This document shows, piece by piece, positions 50,313 through 57,624 of a stretch of DNA of 64,000 bases. The notes below the pieces were generated by a model. The model did not search any database. It was not told the DNA's origin and worked only from the letters and a program-made list of their open reading frames with translations. Origin of the DNA: Dokdonia sp. Dokd-P16 (GTDB lineage Bacteria; Bacteroidota; Bacteroidia; Flavobacteriales; Flavobacteriaceae); the NCBI RefSeq assembly GCF_003095655.1, contig NZ_CP029151.1:1859001-1923000 (forward strand), read 5' to 3'. The translations under genes were made by a program, and so were the position numbers. How positions within the stretch are numbered: the stretch's first letter is position 1; each line of letters begins with the position of its first letter.

Positions 50313-50870
50313 TTATACAGTCATAATCTCAGCTTCTTTCTTGCTAAGAACGTCTTCTATTTTCTTGATATGAATATCAGTAAGCTTCTGGATATCTACT
50401 TCTGCATTTGCCTTTTCATCATCAGATGCGTCATCTACTTTTTTGATATCATTATTTGCATTTTTGCGATCATTACGCACACCTACTTTTGAGTCTTCTG
50501 CCTCTGCACGCGCTTGTTTTACAAGATCTTTACGTCTTTCCTCTGTAAGTGGCGGCACATTAATGATAATGTTTTCCCCGTTATTCATTGGGTTAAAGCC
50601 TAGGTTTGCATTTATAATAGCTTTTTCAATCTCTTGCATAAGGCTTTTTTCCCATGGTTGTACAGTAATAGTACGACCATCTGGAGTATTTACATTTGCC
50701 ACTTGGCTTAAAGGAGTAGGGCTTCCGTAATAGTTAACCATTAAACCTTGTAGCATTGCCGGGCTTGCTTTTCCAGCACGTATAGTAAGTAATCGTTTTG
50801 CTAAGTGTACAATGGCATCGTCCATTGCTTCTTTGGCAGTATCTATTATAAATTTTAAATCTTCGTTCAT
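50313..50870 (-). CDS. frr: ribosome recycling factor
   Basis: A 185-residue RRF that splits post-termination ribosomes with EF-G. It shows HLAKRLLTIRAGKASPAMLQGLMVNYYGSPTPLSQVANV (two blocks), WEKSLMQEIEKAI, NPMNNGENIIINVPPLTEERRKDLVKQA (in parts) and the final KKIEDVLSKKEAEIMTV. It follows pyrH by 53 nt in the conserved pyrH-frr order. Confidence 0.96.
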   Translation of the reverse strand: MNEDLKFIIDTAKEAMDDAIVHLAKRLLTIRAGKASPAMLQGLMVNYYGSPTPLSQVANVNTPDGRTITVQPWEKSLMQEIEKAIINANLGFNPMNNGENIIINVPPLTEERRKDLVKQARAEAEDSKVGVRNDRKNANNDIKKVDDASDDEKANAEVDIQKLTDIHIKKIEDVLSKKEAEIMTV

Positions 50871-50923
50871 GGTAATTTAATTATGATAGCAAGTTTACAA
50901 AAATTGAGCCAATTCTCTTGGTA

Positions 50924-51628
50924 TTAGTTTACGGTAGTACCTATAGCGTCACCAGAGACCACTTTCATCAAGTTGCCACGAGTATTCATATCAAAAACAA
51001 TAATAGGTAACTCATTTTCTTGACTTAATGTAAAAGCCGTAGTGTCCATCACTTTTAATCCTTTGCGTAACACATCGTCAAAAGAGATATGATCATACTT
51101 AATAGCATCTGTGTTTTTCTCAGGATCCGAGTTGTAGATACCATCTACTCTCGTTCCTTTTAAAATTACATCTGCCTCTATCTCAATTGCTCTCAATACC
51201 GCTGCAGAGTCTGTAGTAAAGTAAGGATTACCTGTTCCTCCGCCAAAAATAACCACACGTCCTTTATTGAGATGTGCCATCGCTTTACGGCGTATAAAAG
51301 GCTCAGCTACTTCATTAATTTTAATAGCTGTTTGCAATCTCGTTTTTACGTTGGCTTGTTCTAGCGCGTCTTGGAGTGCAAGACCGTTTATTACAGTGGC
51401 AAGCATTCCCATGTGATCACTTTGTACGCGATCCATTCCCTTGCTAGCTCCCGCTACACCTCTAAATATATTTCCGCCACCTATAACAATAGCAACTTCA
51501 ATACCTTTTTCTGTTACTGCTTTAATGTCTTCTGCATATTCTGCAAGACGGTTAGGATCTATTCCGTACTGGCGATCTCCCATTAAGGCTTCACCAGAAA
51601 GTTTAAGTAATATTCTTTTATATTTCAT
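50924..51628 (-). CDS. pyrH: uridylate kinase
   Basis: UMP kinase of the amino-acid-kinase fold (234 residues). Motifs: [67 protein letters not shown] and [18 protein letters not shown]. In most bacteria it is read with tsf; here it has its own -7 box and is cut off from tsf by an island of opposite-strand genes. Confidence 0.96.
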   Translation of the reverse strand: MKYKRILLKLSGEALMGDRQYGIDPNRLAEYAEDIKAVTEKGIEVAIVIGGGNIFRGVAGASKGMDRVQSDHMGMLATVINGLALQDALEQANVKTRLQTAIKINEVAEPFIRRKAMAHLNKGRVVIFGGGTGNPYFTTDSAAVLRAIEIEADVILKGTRVDGIYNSDPEKNTDAIKYDHISFDDVLRKGLKVMDTTAFTLSQENELPIIVFDMNTRGNLMKVVSGDAIGTTVN

Positions 51629-51644
51629 AGTCTGTGTAGTTATG

Positions 51645-51652
51645 CAAATATA
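51645..51652 (-). promoter_or_regulatory. candidate -7 element of pyrH
   Basis: The minus strand reads TATATTTG (TAnnTTTG), 16 nt before the start. It supports transcription of pyrH-frr independent of tsf. Confidence 0.5.
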
Positions 51653-51692
51653 CTATTTAAACAGAATGATTTAAAAGTGTGTGGCAATGGTT

Positions 51693-51713
51693 TTTCACGC
51701 TTTCGCGAAAGCG
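51693..51713. repeat. TTTCGCGAAA palindrome at the island border
   Basis: Core 51701-51710, left arm TTTCACGC, right arm GCGG; between pyrH and the start of the AT-rich island. Confidence 0.9.
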
Positions 51714-51900
51714 GATTTTTTAAAGAAAATATGCTCATTTTACGGATTTCCTTTTTTATAGACTATAAACTTGTATTAGGTTTGTGATGTGATTGATTTT
51801 TTTTTAAATGAAACTCTTTAATCAGGGAGTCTGAAATATTGTGATTAAGCAGTTTATTTTAATTTCATGATACCCATTAATTAGTCGTAAAATTTTTTAA

Positions 51901-52401
51901 ATGATAAATCAAATTAAGATAGAAAATTTATTGAATTCAAGTATTAGTGAATTAAGTAAGCTTTTAAACTGTAATCTGGGTTTAGACATAACCAAAAGCT
52001 TTTATATCAATACTAATATTATCTGTGGAGATCTGTTAGGTAAAAAATATAGCTCTGTTGCCCTTTTTACGGATGAGAATAATTTAGTCAATTCTATTTC
52101 TATTAGATTTAATTGTGTTTTTGAAGAAATATATTACGAGAAATTAATCGAAGAGTATGGTAATCCTGATAGTATTTTGATCAAACCAAATGAAGATATT
52201 ATCAATAAGACGAAAACTGTGCTTAATGAAAATTTAAGTCATGATTTCTCTCAAAAACTTACGAAGAGTACTTTTAATCTTGTACATGGTACTCTTGATC
52301 AGAATCCATTGCTTGTAATTTGGAACTTATACGATTTTCAAATTAAAATTATTCGTAGATATAATTCAAATATCAATAATATAATATTTAGCAGGAATTA
52401 A
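51901..52401 (+). CDS. orphan protein of the tsf-pyrH island, 166 residues
   Basis: A soluble protein without signal peptide; no family recognised. Visible parts: KIENLLNSSISELSKLLNC, SSVALFTDENNLVNSISIRF, YYEKLIEEYGNPDSI and LLVIWNLYDFQIKIIRRYN. The mix of a YGNP turn, beta strands and a W near the end is reminiscent of immunity-type proteins of polymorphic toxins, but that is only an impression. Codon use is strikingly AT-rich (many AAT, ATA, TTT, TTA) compared with the flanking housekeeping genes. Confidence 0.6.
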   Translation: MINQIKIENLLNSSISELSKLLNCNLGLDITKSFYINTNIICGDLLGKKYSSVALFTDENNLVNSISIRFNCVFEEIYYEKLIEEYGNPDSILIKPNEDIINKTKTVLNENLSHDFSQKLTKSTFNLVHGTLDQNPLLVIWNLYDFQIKIIRRYNSNINNIIFSRN

Positions 52402-52570
52402 TAGTATTTGAGCTAGTTTACAAGATGAAATTCATGGTGAAACTGTTTTAGTTAGCGAGTCCAAGTTCAATAGCTTCAGAATATAACGAAGCCTCCTTTA
52501 CTATTAATCACAATAGGGGAAATACTCATAACTATGAAGTGAGAAGAAATAATATTAATACTACAGAGTT

Positions 52571-53140
52571 ATGCGACTACTTATACTTTTATTTTTAATA
52601 TTAATTCTTTTGAGTTGTAAAGCTTACGAAAGTGATATTTTAGATAATGATGAAAAAGTTGAAATGCTAAAAGTTGCGGCTTCTCATTTAGAAAACGTTT
52701 ATAAAGTTGAAAAAGTAAACTTTGTTTTAAATGTTGATACTAGAGTTGATGAATTAATAGAAATGCTTGATGTGGACAAGCCTTATTATTTGCAACAAAC
52801 AATTTTATTGTCTCAAACAAGTAGTGTTGAACTAAGCAAATCTAAAAGTACAATTAGCAGGCAGCTCCAGGGCTTAAATGCACTTAACTGTGATAATTTA
52901 AAAATCAATAAAAAATTTATCTGTTATAGCAATTTTGAATTGTACCCTCAAAAGAAAAAAGGGGATCCTAGAGAATTAAAAAATCCTTTTATATATCTCT
53001 CCAAGCCATTTTTTACAGTCAGCAAGGATTATGCAATTATTCTCTATTCTATAGGTACTAACAATACTTCTCAGAGTGCTATTATGATTTTAAAATACGA
53101 TGAGAACTCTTGGGTTTTTAAAGAAAGAATGATTTTTTAA
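52571..53140 (+). CDS. orphan lipoprotein of the tsf-pyrH island
   Basis: A 189-residue protein with lipoprotein signal LLILLFLILILLSC (Cys16). The mature part contains KVEMLKVAASHLENVYKV, a central FICYSNFELYPQKKKGDPREL and a C-terminal ITIL-like strand region (AIILYSIGTNNTSQSAIMILKYDENSWVFKE in two parts). It ends with the strand-W-strand pattern of a small beta protein. No family recognised. AT-rich like its neighbours; 169 bp separate it from the previous gene. Confidence 0.65.
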   Translation: MRLLILLFLILILLSCKAYESDILDNDEKVEMLKVAASHLENVYKVEKVNFVLNVDTRVDELIEMLDVDKPYYLQQTILLSQTSSVELSKSKSTISRQLQGLNALNCDNLKINKKFICYSNFELYPQKKKGDPRELKNPFIYLSKPFFTVSKDYAIILYSIGTNNTSQSAIMILKYDENSWVFKERMIF

Positions 53141-53469
53141 TTTAATAATCTTGATTAGCTGTATAACTTCTAAACTTTAGGAACATTTTGTATTGTTAGG
53201 CTATTTAATTTGTATTCATTTTATGGGTGTTTATTAATTTGTGGTGCAATTTAATGATGAGGATGGTCATGTTCCCATTTCAAAGCATAGGGTTTAAAGA
53301 GGGCGTTGTGTGCAACTGATAGGGTGCTTTCAGGAACAGTATGAGTTTTTAGAATATGATGTAAATCGTTGGTTTGAGGATAGACTCAAAAGAGTGTTTA
53401 GAGAGAGAAGTGATGGTGGTAGTGTGGGAAGAGGTAATCTATATAATATTAATGTTAACGAGTATAAAA
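53141..53469 (+). other. gap in the island with possible decayed coding sequence
   Basis: 329 bp without a convincing gene. Short open stretches in two frames (for example one encoding EQYEFLEYDVNRWFEDRLKR near 53340-53400) look coding but are interrupted, so this may be the eroded end of an older gene. No palindrome or terminator was seen. Confidence 0.35.
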
Positions 53470-54099
53470 ATGGATGTATGGATGGGTGCGAATAATTTTG
53501 ATAAACAGAGTTTTCAATATTTTGACGAATTAATAAATAAAGTTTTTATAGACTCAAATAACGGCTTTTTTACACGTAATTTTCAAAAGTGGCAAACCGT
53601 AAGGGAGGATTTTGAACAACCTAGAATACTTAATCCTGAAATATGTGGTGAATTATGTTTAAAAAAGATGGAAACACTATTAGTAGAATATCCGGATTTT
53701 AATACCGTTCAAAATTTTACAGAACCTGCAATGGTTGGCTATTGTCAAAATATTCAAATTATAAATGATAATTATGAAAATAATTATAGTCATTCAATTT
53801 GCGTTAATATAAGTGATATTATACCCTATTTTCATATACACGTTCTTGAATTGAAGAGGAAGAAAAATAATTTCTCTAAATGGGATGGTTTGCCCTTCAG
53901 GAGAAAAGAATTAGAAATTACTGATTATTCTAGTCTATTGCAAAAGATTAAAGTCTTCCTAACTCAAGATTTGAGACTAATGGAATTTCCTGAAGTATTA
54001 GTTAACAAAGTACTTCCAAGTATTAATACTGAAAATATTTATCTAGGGGATTTTACTTATTACAATGCATTTTTTGCAGAAACTTTTAACACGCGATAA
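53470..54099 (+). CDS. orphan protein of the tsf-pyrH island, 209 residues
   Basis: A soluble protein starting MDVWMGANNFDKQSFQYFDE; I use ATG 53470, since the frame upstream of it overlaps what looks like decayed sequence. ATG 53482 is an alternative. Blocks: NSDP-free N-terminal helix FDELINKVFID, ILNPEICGELCLKKMETLL, then VNISDIIPYFHIHVLEL and DYSSLLQKIKVFL, with YYNAFFAETFN at the end. No family recognised; the size and orphan setting resemble immunity proteins. AT-rich. The next gene follows after 6 nt. Confidence 0.6.
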   Translation: MDVWMGANNFDKQSFQYFDELINKVFIDSNNGFFTRNFQKWQTVREDFEQPRILNPEICGELCLKKMETLLVEYPDFNTVQNFTEPAMVGYCQNIQIINDNYENNYSHSICVNISDIIPYFHIHVLELKRKKNNFSKWDGLPFRRKELEITDYSSLLQKIKVFLTQDLRLMEFPEVLVNKVLPSINTENIYLGDFTYYNAFFAETFNTR

Positions 54100-54105
54100 A
54101 TAGTA

Positions 54106-54291
54106 ATGAAAAAATATCTAAAGATTTGGCTATTTAGAAACATCCCAATTTGGATTATATTGGTCATAAATTGGCAAGCCTTGTTTTATTACAATATTGA
54201 CGATACTTATTATGCACTTAGCTATATCTACTTTATACTGCCGTTTACTGTTTTGAGTCTTCTTTTTCTATTACGAGCTAGATTTGAGTAA
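54106..54291 (+). CDS. small two-helix membrane protein of the island
   Basis: A 61-residue protein with two helices (NIPIWIILVINWQALFYY, ALSYIYFILPFTVLSLLFLL) and a basic start (MKKYLKIWLFR). It lies 6 nt after the 209-residue gene and is probably coexpressed. Function unknown. Confidence 0.55.
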   Translation: MKKYLKIWLFRNIPIWIILVINWQALFYYNIDDTYYALSYIYFILPFTVLSLLFLLRARFE

Positions 54292-54334
54292 TAATTTTGG
54301 GCTCTCTTAAAGTACGCTTTCGCTAAAACAAAAA

Positions 54335-54360
54335 AAAACGCCTCCAGATGGAGGCGTTTT
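54335..54360 (-). terminator. tsf terminator
   Basis: AAAACGCCTCC/GGAGGCGTTTT, an 11-bp stem with a 4-nt loop, 25 nt after the tsf stop. On the minus strand it is followed by a long T run (complement of 54328-54338). A degenerate palindrome copy (CTTTCGCTAAA) lies beside it at 54317-54327. Confidence 0.88.
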
Positions 54361-54385
54361 AAATATCAATAAAGTTTGTATAGCA

Positions 54386-55351
54386 TTATGCTAGAGAAAC
54401 TCTTTTAAAAGCTACTACAGATGCATCACCTTTTGAAGCAACAAACTCTGCTACGTTCTGGCTTTCATCCATAATAAAACGTTGGTCAAGTAACGCTTGC
54501 TCGTGATCAAGAGTCGTGTTGTCTGCAACAAAACGAGCTACTTTACCAGGTACAATGTTATCCCAGATTTTTTCTGGCTTTCCTTCTGCTTTTAATTGCT
54601 CTTTAATATCTGCTTCTGCCTGTGCCATTACTTCTTCAGTAAGTTGTGACATAGAGATGTATTGAGGTACGTTCTTAAGTGTCTTCCCAAGACGACCTAG
54701 TTCAATATTGTCTTTTTCGATAGCAGCAATACGTGCATCAGTTTCTGATGCTACAAATGCAGCGTCAAAATCTTTGTAAGAAAGCGTGTTTGCTCCCATA
54801 GATGCAACTTGCATAGATACACTCTTTGCAACCTCCTCAGCATTATCTGTAGCAGCGCTAAGACCTACTAGGGCACCTATTTTGTTACCGTGTACATAAG
54901 AACCTACAAAAGGAGCTTCTAATGTCTCATAACCTCCTATTTCGATTTTCTCACCTATGACACCAGTTTGCTCGATAAGCTTTTCTGTAACCGTCATTCC
55001 GTCAAAATCTGCAGCAAGCATTTCTTCTTTAGAGTTTACGCTTAATGCGATATCTCCCATTTTTGTAGCTAGCTCGATAAAAGAATCGTTCTTTGTTACA
55101 AAGTCAGTCTCACAGTTAAGTGATACAACAACTCCGCGTGTGTTATCTGCATTGATTTTTGCAATAACTACACCTTCAGAAGAATCTCTATCTGCTCTTT
55201 TTTCTGCAACTTTTTGTCCTTTTTTACGAAGTACAGTGATTGCGTCATCAAAGTTACCTTCTGCTTCAACTAGGGCTTTTTTACAGTCCATCATTCCAGC
55301 TCCAGTAGCTTCTCTTAATTTCTTTACGTCTGCGGCGGTAATGTTTGCCAT
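54386..55351 (-). CDS. tsf: translation elongation factor Ts
   Basis: Nucleotide-exchange factor of EF-Tu, 321 residues. N-terminal UBA-like ADVKKLREATGAGMMDCKKALVEAEGNFDDAI (in parts), SSEGVVIAKI, the core VVSLNCETDFVTKNDSFIELA, and VAKSVSMQVASMGANTL. The C-terminal copy of the core domain contains DFDAAFVASE and YISMSQLTEEVM, which makes it longer than the 283-residue E. coli protein. It ends with its own terminator and is followed by the opposite-strand island. Confidence 0.96.
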   Translation of the reverse strand: MANITAADVKKLREATGAGMMDCKKALVEAEGNFDDAITVLRKKGQKVAEKRADRDSSEGVVIAKINADNTRGVVVSLNCETDFVTKNDSFIELATKMGDIALSVNSKEEMLAADFDGMTVTEKLIEQTGVIGEKIEIGGYETLEAPFVGSYVHGNKIGALVGLSAATDNAEEVAKSVSMQVASMGANTLSYKDFDAAFVASETDARIAAIEKDNIELGRLGKTLKNVPQYISMSQLTEEVMAQAEADIKEQLKAEGKPEKIWDNIVPGKVARFVADNTTLDHEQALLDQRFIMDESQNVAEFVASKGDASVVAFKRVSLA

Positions 55352-55375
55352 GATATATAAGGTTTTAAAATTGAA

Positions 55376-55423
55376 AAAAGTCGTCTATTCGTTTTCAACA
55401 AAGAAAAGAAGTAGACGACTTTT
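55376..55423 (-). promoter_or_regulatory. long hairpin between rpsB and tsf
   Basis: AAAAGTCGTCTA/TAGACGACTTTT, a perfect 12-bp stem with a 24-nt loop, in the 91-bp rpsB-tsf gap, with T runs on both sides. It may attenuate transcription into tsf or mark an RNA processing site; a partial terminator fits the lower need for EF-Ts relative to S2. Confidence 0.6.
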
Positions 55424-55442
55424 AAGTATTATCAAATAGTTA

Positions 55443-56279
55443 TTATTCTTCTTCTTCGCTAGCCGCTACAGGTGCTTTTGCAGCCTCAGCTTTTGGAGCT
55501 TTTGCTTCTGCCTTTGGAGCATCTGCTTTTTTAGCTTTCTTTTCAGCTTTTGGAGAATCATCACCTTCTTTTGCTGCATCTTTACCAGCTTTGCGATCTG
55601 CAAGTCCAGCACTAACAGCTTCAGAAACAAAACCTACGATTTTATCGATAGATTTAGAAGCATCATCATTTGCAGGGATAAGATAATCTACTTCTCTTGG
55701 ATCAGAGTTAGTATCCACCATTGCAAAAATTGGAATGTTTAATTTTTGAGCTTCTTTAATCGCGATATGCTCACGCTTGATATCTACTACAAACAGTGCT
55801 CCTGGAAGACGTGTCATATCTGCAATAGAACCTAAGTTCTTATCAAGTTTTGCACGTAAACGGTCTGTTTGTAATTTTTCTTTCTTAGAAAGTGTATCAA
55901 ATCGACCATCTTTTTTCATCTGGTCGATTGTTTGCATTTTCTTAATCGCTTTACGGATTGTAACAAAGTTCGTAAGCATTCCACCAGGCCATCTTTCTGT
56001 GATGTAAGGCATGTTTGCGTTACGAGCTTTTTCAGCTACGATATCTTTAGCTTGTTTTTTGGTAGCTACAAAAAGTATTTTTCTACCAGAAGCAGCAATC
56101 TTTTGAAGAGCCTCGCAAGTCTCTTCTATCTTTGCTGCAGTTTTGTAAAGATTGATGATGTGTATCCCATTGCGCTCCATATAGATATACGGTGCCATGT
56201 TAGGATCCCATCTTCTTGTGAGGTGTCCAAAGTGTACACCTGCATCAAGCAATTCTTTTATTTCGATGTTGTTTGCCAT
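55443..56279 (-). CDS. rpsB: 30S ribosomal protein S2
   Basis: A 278-residue S2: LLDAGVHFGHLTRRWDPNMAPYIY, GRKILFVATKKQAKDIV, RWPGGMLTNFVTIRKAI, RLPGALFVVDIKREHIAIKEA and DTNSDPREVDYLIPANDDA. The last 40 residues are a low-complexity Lys/Ala/Glu tail (KAEKKAKKADAPKAEAKAPK) ending EEE, as in many flavobacterial S2 proteins. Downstream of rpsI by 209 bp that contain a candidate leader structure. Confidence 0.96.
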   Translation of the reverse strand: MANNIEIKELLDAGVHFGHLTRRWDPNMAPYIYMERNGIHIINLYKTAAKIEETCEALQKIAASGRKILFVATKKQAKDIVAEKARNANMPYITERWPGGMLTNFVTIRKAIKKMQTIDQMKKDGRFDTLSKKEKLQTDRLRAKLDKNLGSIADMTRLPGALFVVDIKREHIAIKEAQKLNIPIFAMVDTNSDPREVDYLIPANDDASKSIDKIVGFVSEAVSAGLADRKAGKDAAKEGDDSPKAEKKAKKADAPKAEAKAPKAEAAKAPVAASEEEE

Positions 56280-56314
56280 TTTTGTAATAGTTTACGTTCC
56301 GTTGGACATTAAAA

Positions 56315-56349
56315 TTAGCAACTTCGAGTTCACGAAGTTTAGATGCTAA
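56315..56349 (-). promoter_or_regulatory. candidate structured leader of rpsB
   Basis: On the minus strand TTAGCATCTAAACTTCGTGAACTCGAAG...TGCTAA forms a stem (TTAGCA/TGCTAA) enclosing a second one (ACTTCG/CGAAGT). It lies about 40 nt before the rpsB start in a 209-bp gap, a place where S2 autoregulatory leaders occur in other bacteria. No sequence match to a known leader is claimed. Confidence 0.4.
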
Positions 56350-56488
56350 ACTAACCTTACTAAGATTTTGCTCGCGCAAAAACATAATAAGCAACGACAA
56401 CATTTCAATTAATTTTTAAATTTTGATAGTAATCAGTTTCAATTCATACCCATAATAAGCCAAAAGCCTTTGCGAGTATAGCGATATA

Positions 56489-56875
56489 TTAACGCTTAGA
56501 GAATTGGAATTTCTTACGTGCTTTCTTCTGACCAAATTTCTTACGTTCCACCATTCTTGGGTCACGAGTAAGAAGTCCTTCTGGCTTAAGGATAAGACGA
56601 TTTTCTGCGTCTAGTTCACACATTGCTCTAGAAAGAGCAAGTCTGATAGCCTCAGCTTGACCAGTAATACCACCACCGTAAACGTTTACCTTAATATCAA
56701 AGTTACCTTCATTGTTAGTCATAACAAGTGGTTGGTTTACTTTGTACTGAAGTGTTCCTGTAGGGAAGTAGTTGTTCAGTTCTTTTTTGTTAATAGTGAT
56801 GTTTCCTTTTCCTTCAGAAAGGTAAACACGAGCTACTGCGGTCTTACGACGACCGATTTTGTGTAAAGTCTCCAT
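56489..56875 (-). CDS. rpsI: 30S ribosomal protein S9
   Basis: 128 residues: HKIGRRKTAVARVYLSEGKG, NVYGGGITGQAEAIRLALSRAM and the C-terminal DPRMVERKKFGQKKARKKFQFSKR (two parts), whose basic end reaches the ribosomal P site. The start codon directly follows the rplM stop (TAA-ATG). Confidence 0.97.
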   Translation of the reverse strand: METLHKIGRRKTAVARVYLSEGKGNITINKKELNNYFPTGTLQYKVNQPLVMTNNEGNFDIKVNVYGGGITGQAEAIRLALSRAMCELDAENRLILKPEGLLTRDPRMVERKKFGQKKARKKFQFSKR

Positions 56876-57331
56876 TTACTTAATTTCGTTTAGGTTAATG
56901 GCACGAGGCTTCTGCGCTTCCTGATCGTGTTCTGCACCTGCATACACTTTAAGGTTACGGAAGATAGCACTCCCCAATTTGTTTTTTGGTAACATCCCTT
57001 TCACGGCAGCTTCTACTACACGTGTAGGATCTTTATCGTAAAGCTCTCTTGCTGTAAGACTACGTTGCCCACCTGGATAACCTGTGTGACGGATATATGA
57101 TTTTTCCGTCCACTTGTTTCCTGATAATTGCACCTTTGCAGCGTTTATGATAACAACGTTATCTCCACAATCTACGTGAGGTGTAAAACTAGGCTTGTAC
57201 TTACCGCGTAAAAACTTAGCTACGATAGAAGACATACGACCTAGCGTTTGTCCGTCTGCATCTATCAAAACCCACTCCTTGTTTACGGTAGCTTTGTTTG
57301 CAGATACTGTTTTGTAACTTAATGCGTCCAC
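56876..57331 (-). CDS. rplM: 50S ribosomal protein L13
   Basis: 151 residues: KEWVLIDADGQTLGRMSSIVAKFLRGKY, THVDCGDN-type block (PHVDCGDNVVIINAAKVQL), SYIRHTGYPGGQRSLTARELY and VKGMLPKNKLGSAIFRNLKVYAG. The start is GTG at 57331 (VDALSYKTVSANKAT), matching the usual flavobacterial N-terminus MD-LSYKT. First gene of the rplM-rpsI-rpsB-tsf run, with a good promoter upstream. Confidence 0.96.
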   Translation of the reverse strand: MDALSYKTVSANKATVNKEWVLIDADGQTLGRMSSIVAKFLRGKYKPSFTPHVDCGDNVVIINAAKVQLSGNKWTEKSYIRHTGYPGGQRSLTARELYDKDPTRVVEAAVKGMLPKNKLGSAIFRNLKVYAGAEHDQEAQKPRAINLNEIK

Positions 57332-57381
57332 ACTAATTAATTTTAATTAAACATTCCATTTCCCGCCTAAAAACGGGTTTG

Positions 57382-57411
57382 CAAAAGTACATAAATTTAT
57401 TTATCACACAA
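57382..57411 (-). promoter_or_regulatory. promoter of the rplM-rpsI-rpsB-tsf genes
   Basis: On the minus strand TTG (57409-57411), 19 nt, then TACTTTTG (57382-57389), a complete Bacteroidota promoter, 50 nt before the GTG start. The leader between contains a short CCCG/CGGG hairpin. Confidence 0.7.
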
Positions 57412-57501
57412 ACGTCTGTCTGACTATATTTTGTATTGTTCTTTTTATGTGTTGTATAAGTCATAATATATAGGTGTAAATAAGCATTATTAATGTTTGT
57501 T

Positions 57502-57524
57502 TTCACGCTTTCGCGAAAGCGTAA
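57502..57524. repeat. TTTCGCGAAA palindrome
   Basis: Core 57509-57518, arms TTCACGC and GCGTAA, in the divergent gap between rplM and the DUF5916 gene. Confidence 0.9.
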
Positions 57525-57624
57525 CTTTAAAAAAAATGTGTTGATAAAATCTTAAAAGAAGAGAGTTATTGTCACAACCTGAGGTGTTTGAAGTCTTTCT
57601 AGTAAATCAATCAAAACCAAACCA

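Noticed and set aside
50244-50492. 82-codon plus-strand frame beside frr
   Set aside because: Antisense to frr and read through the terminator hairpin; composition reflects the opposite strand gene.
53310-53495. 61-codon plus-strand frame upstream of the 209-residue island gene
   Set aside because: It overlaps the better-supported gene start in another frame and ends in a repetitive tail; treated as decayed sequence.
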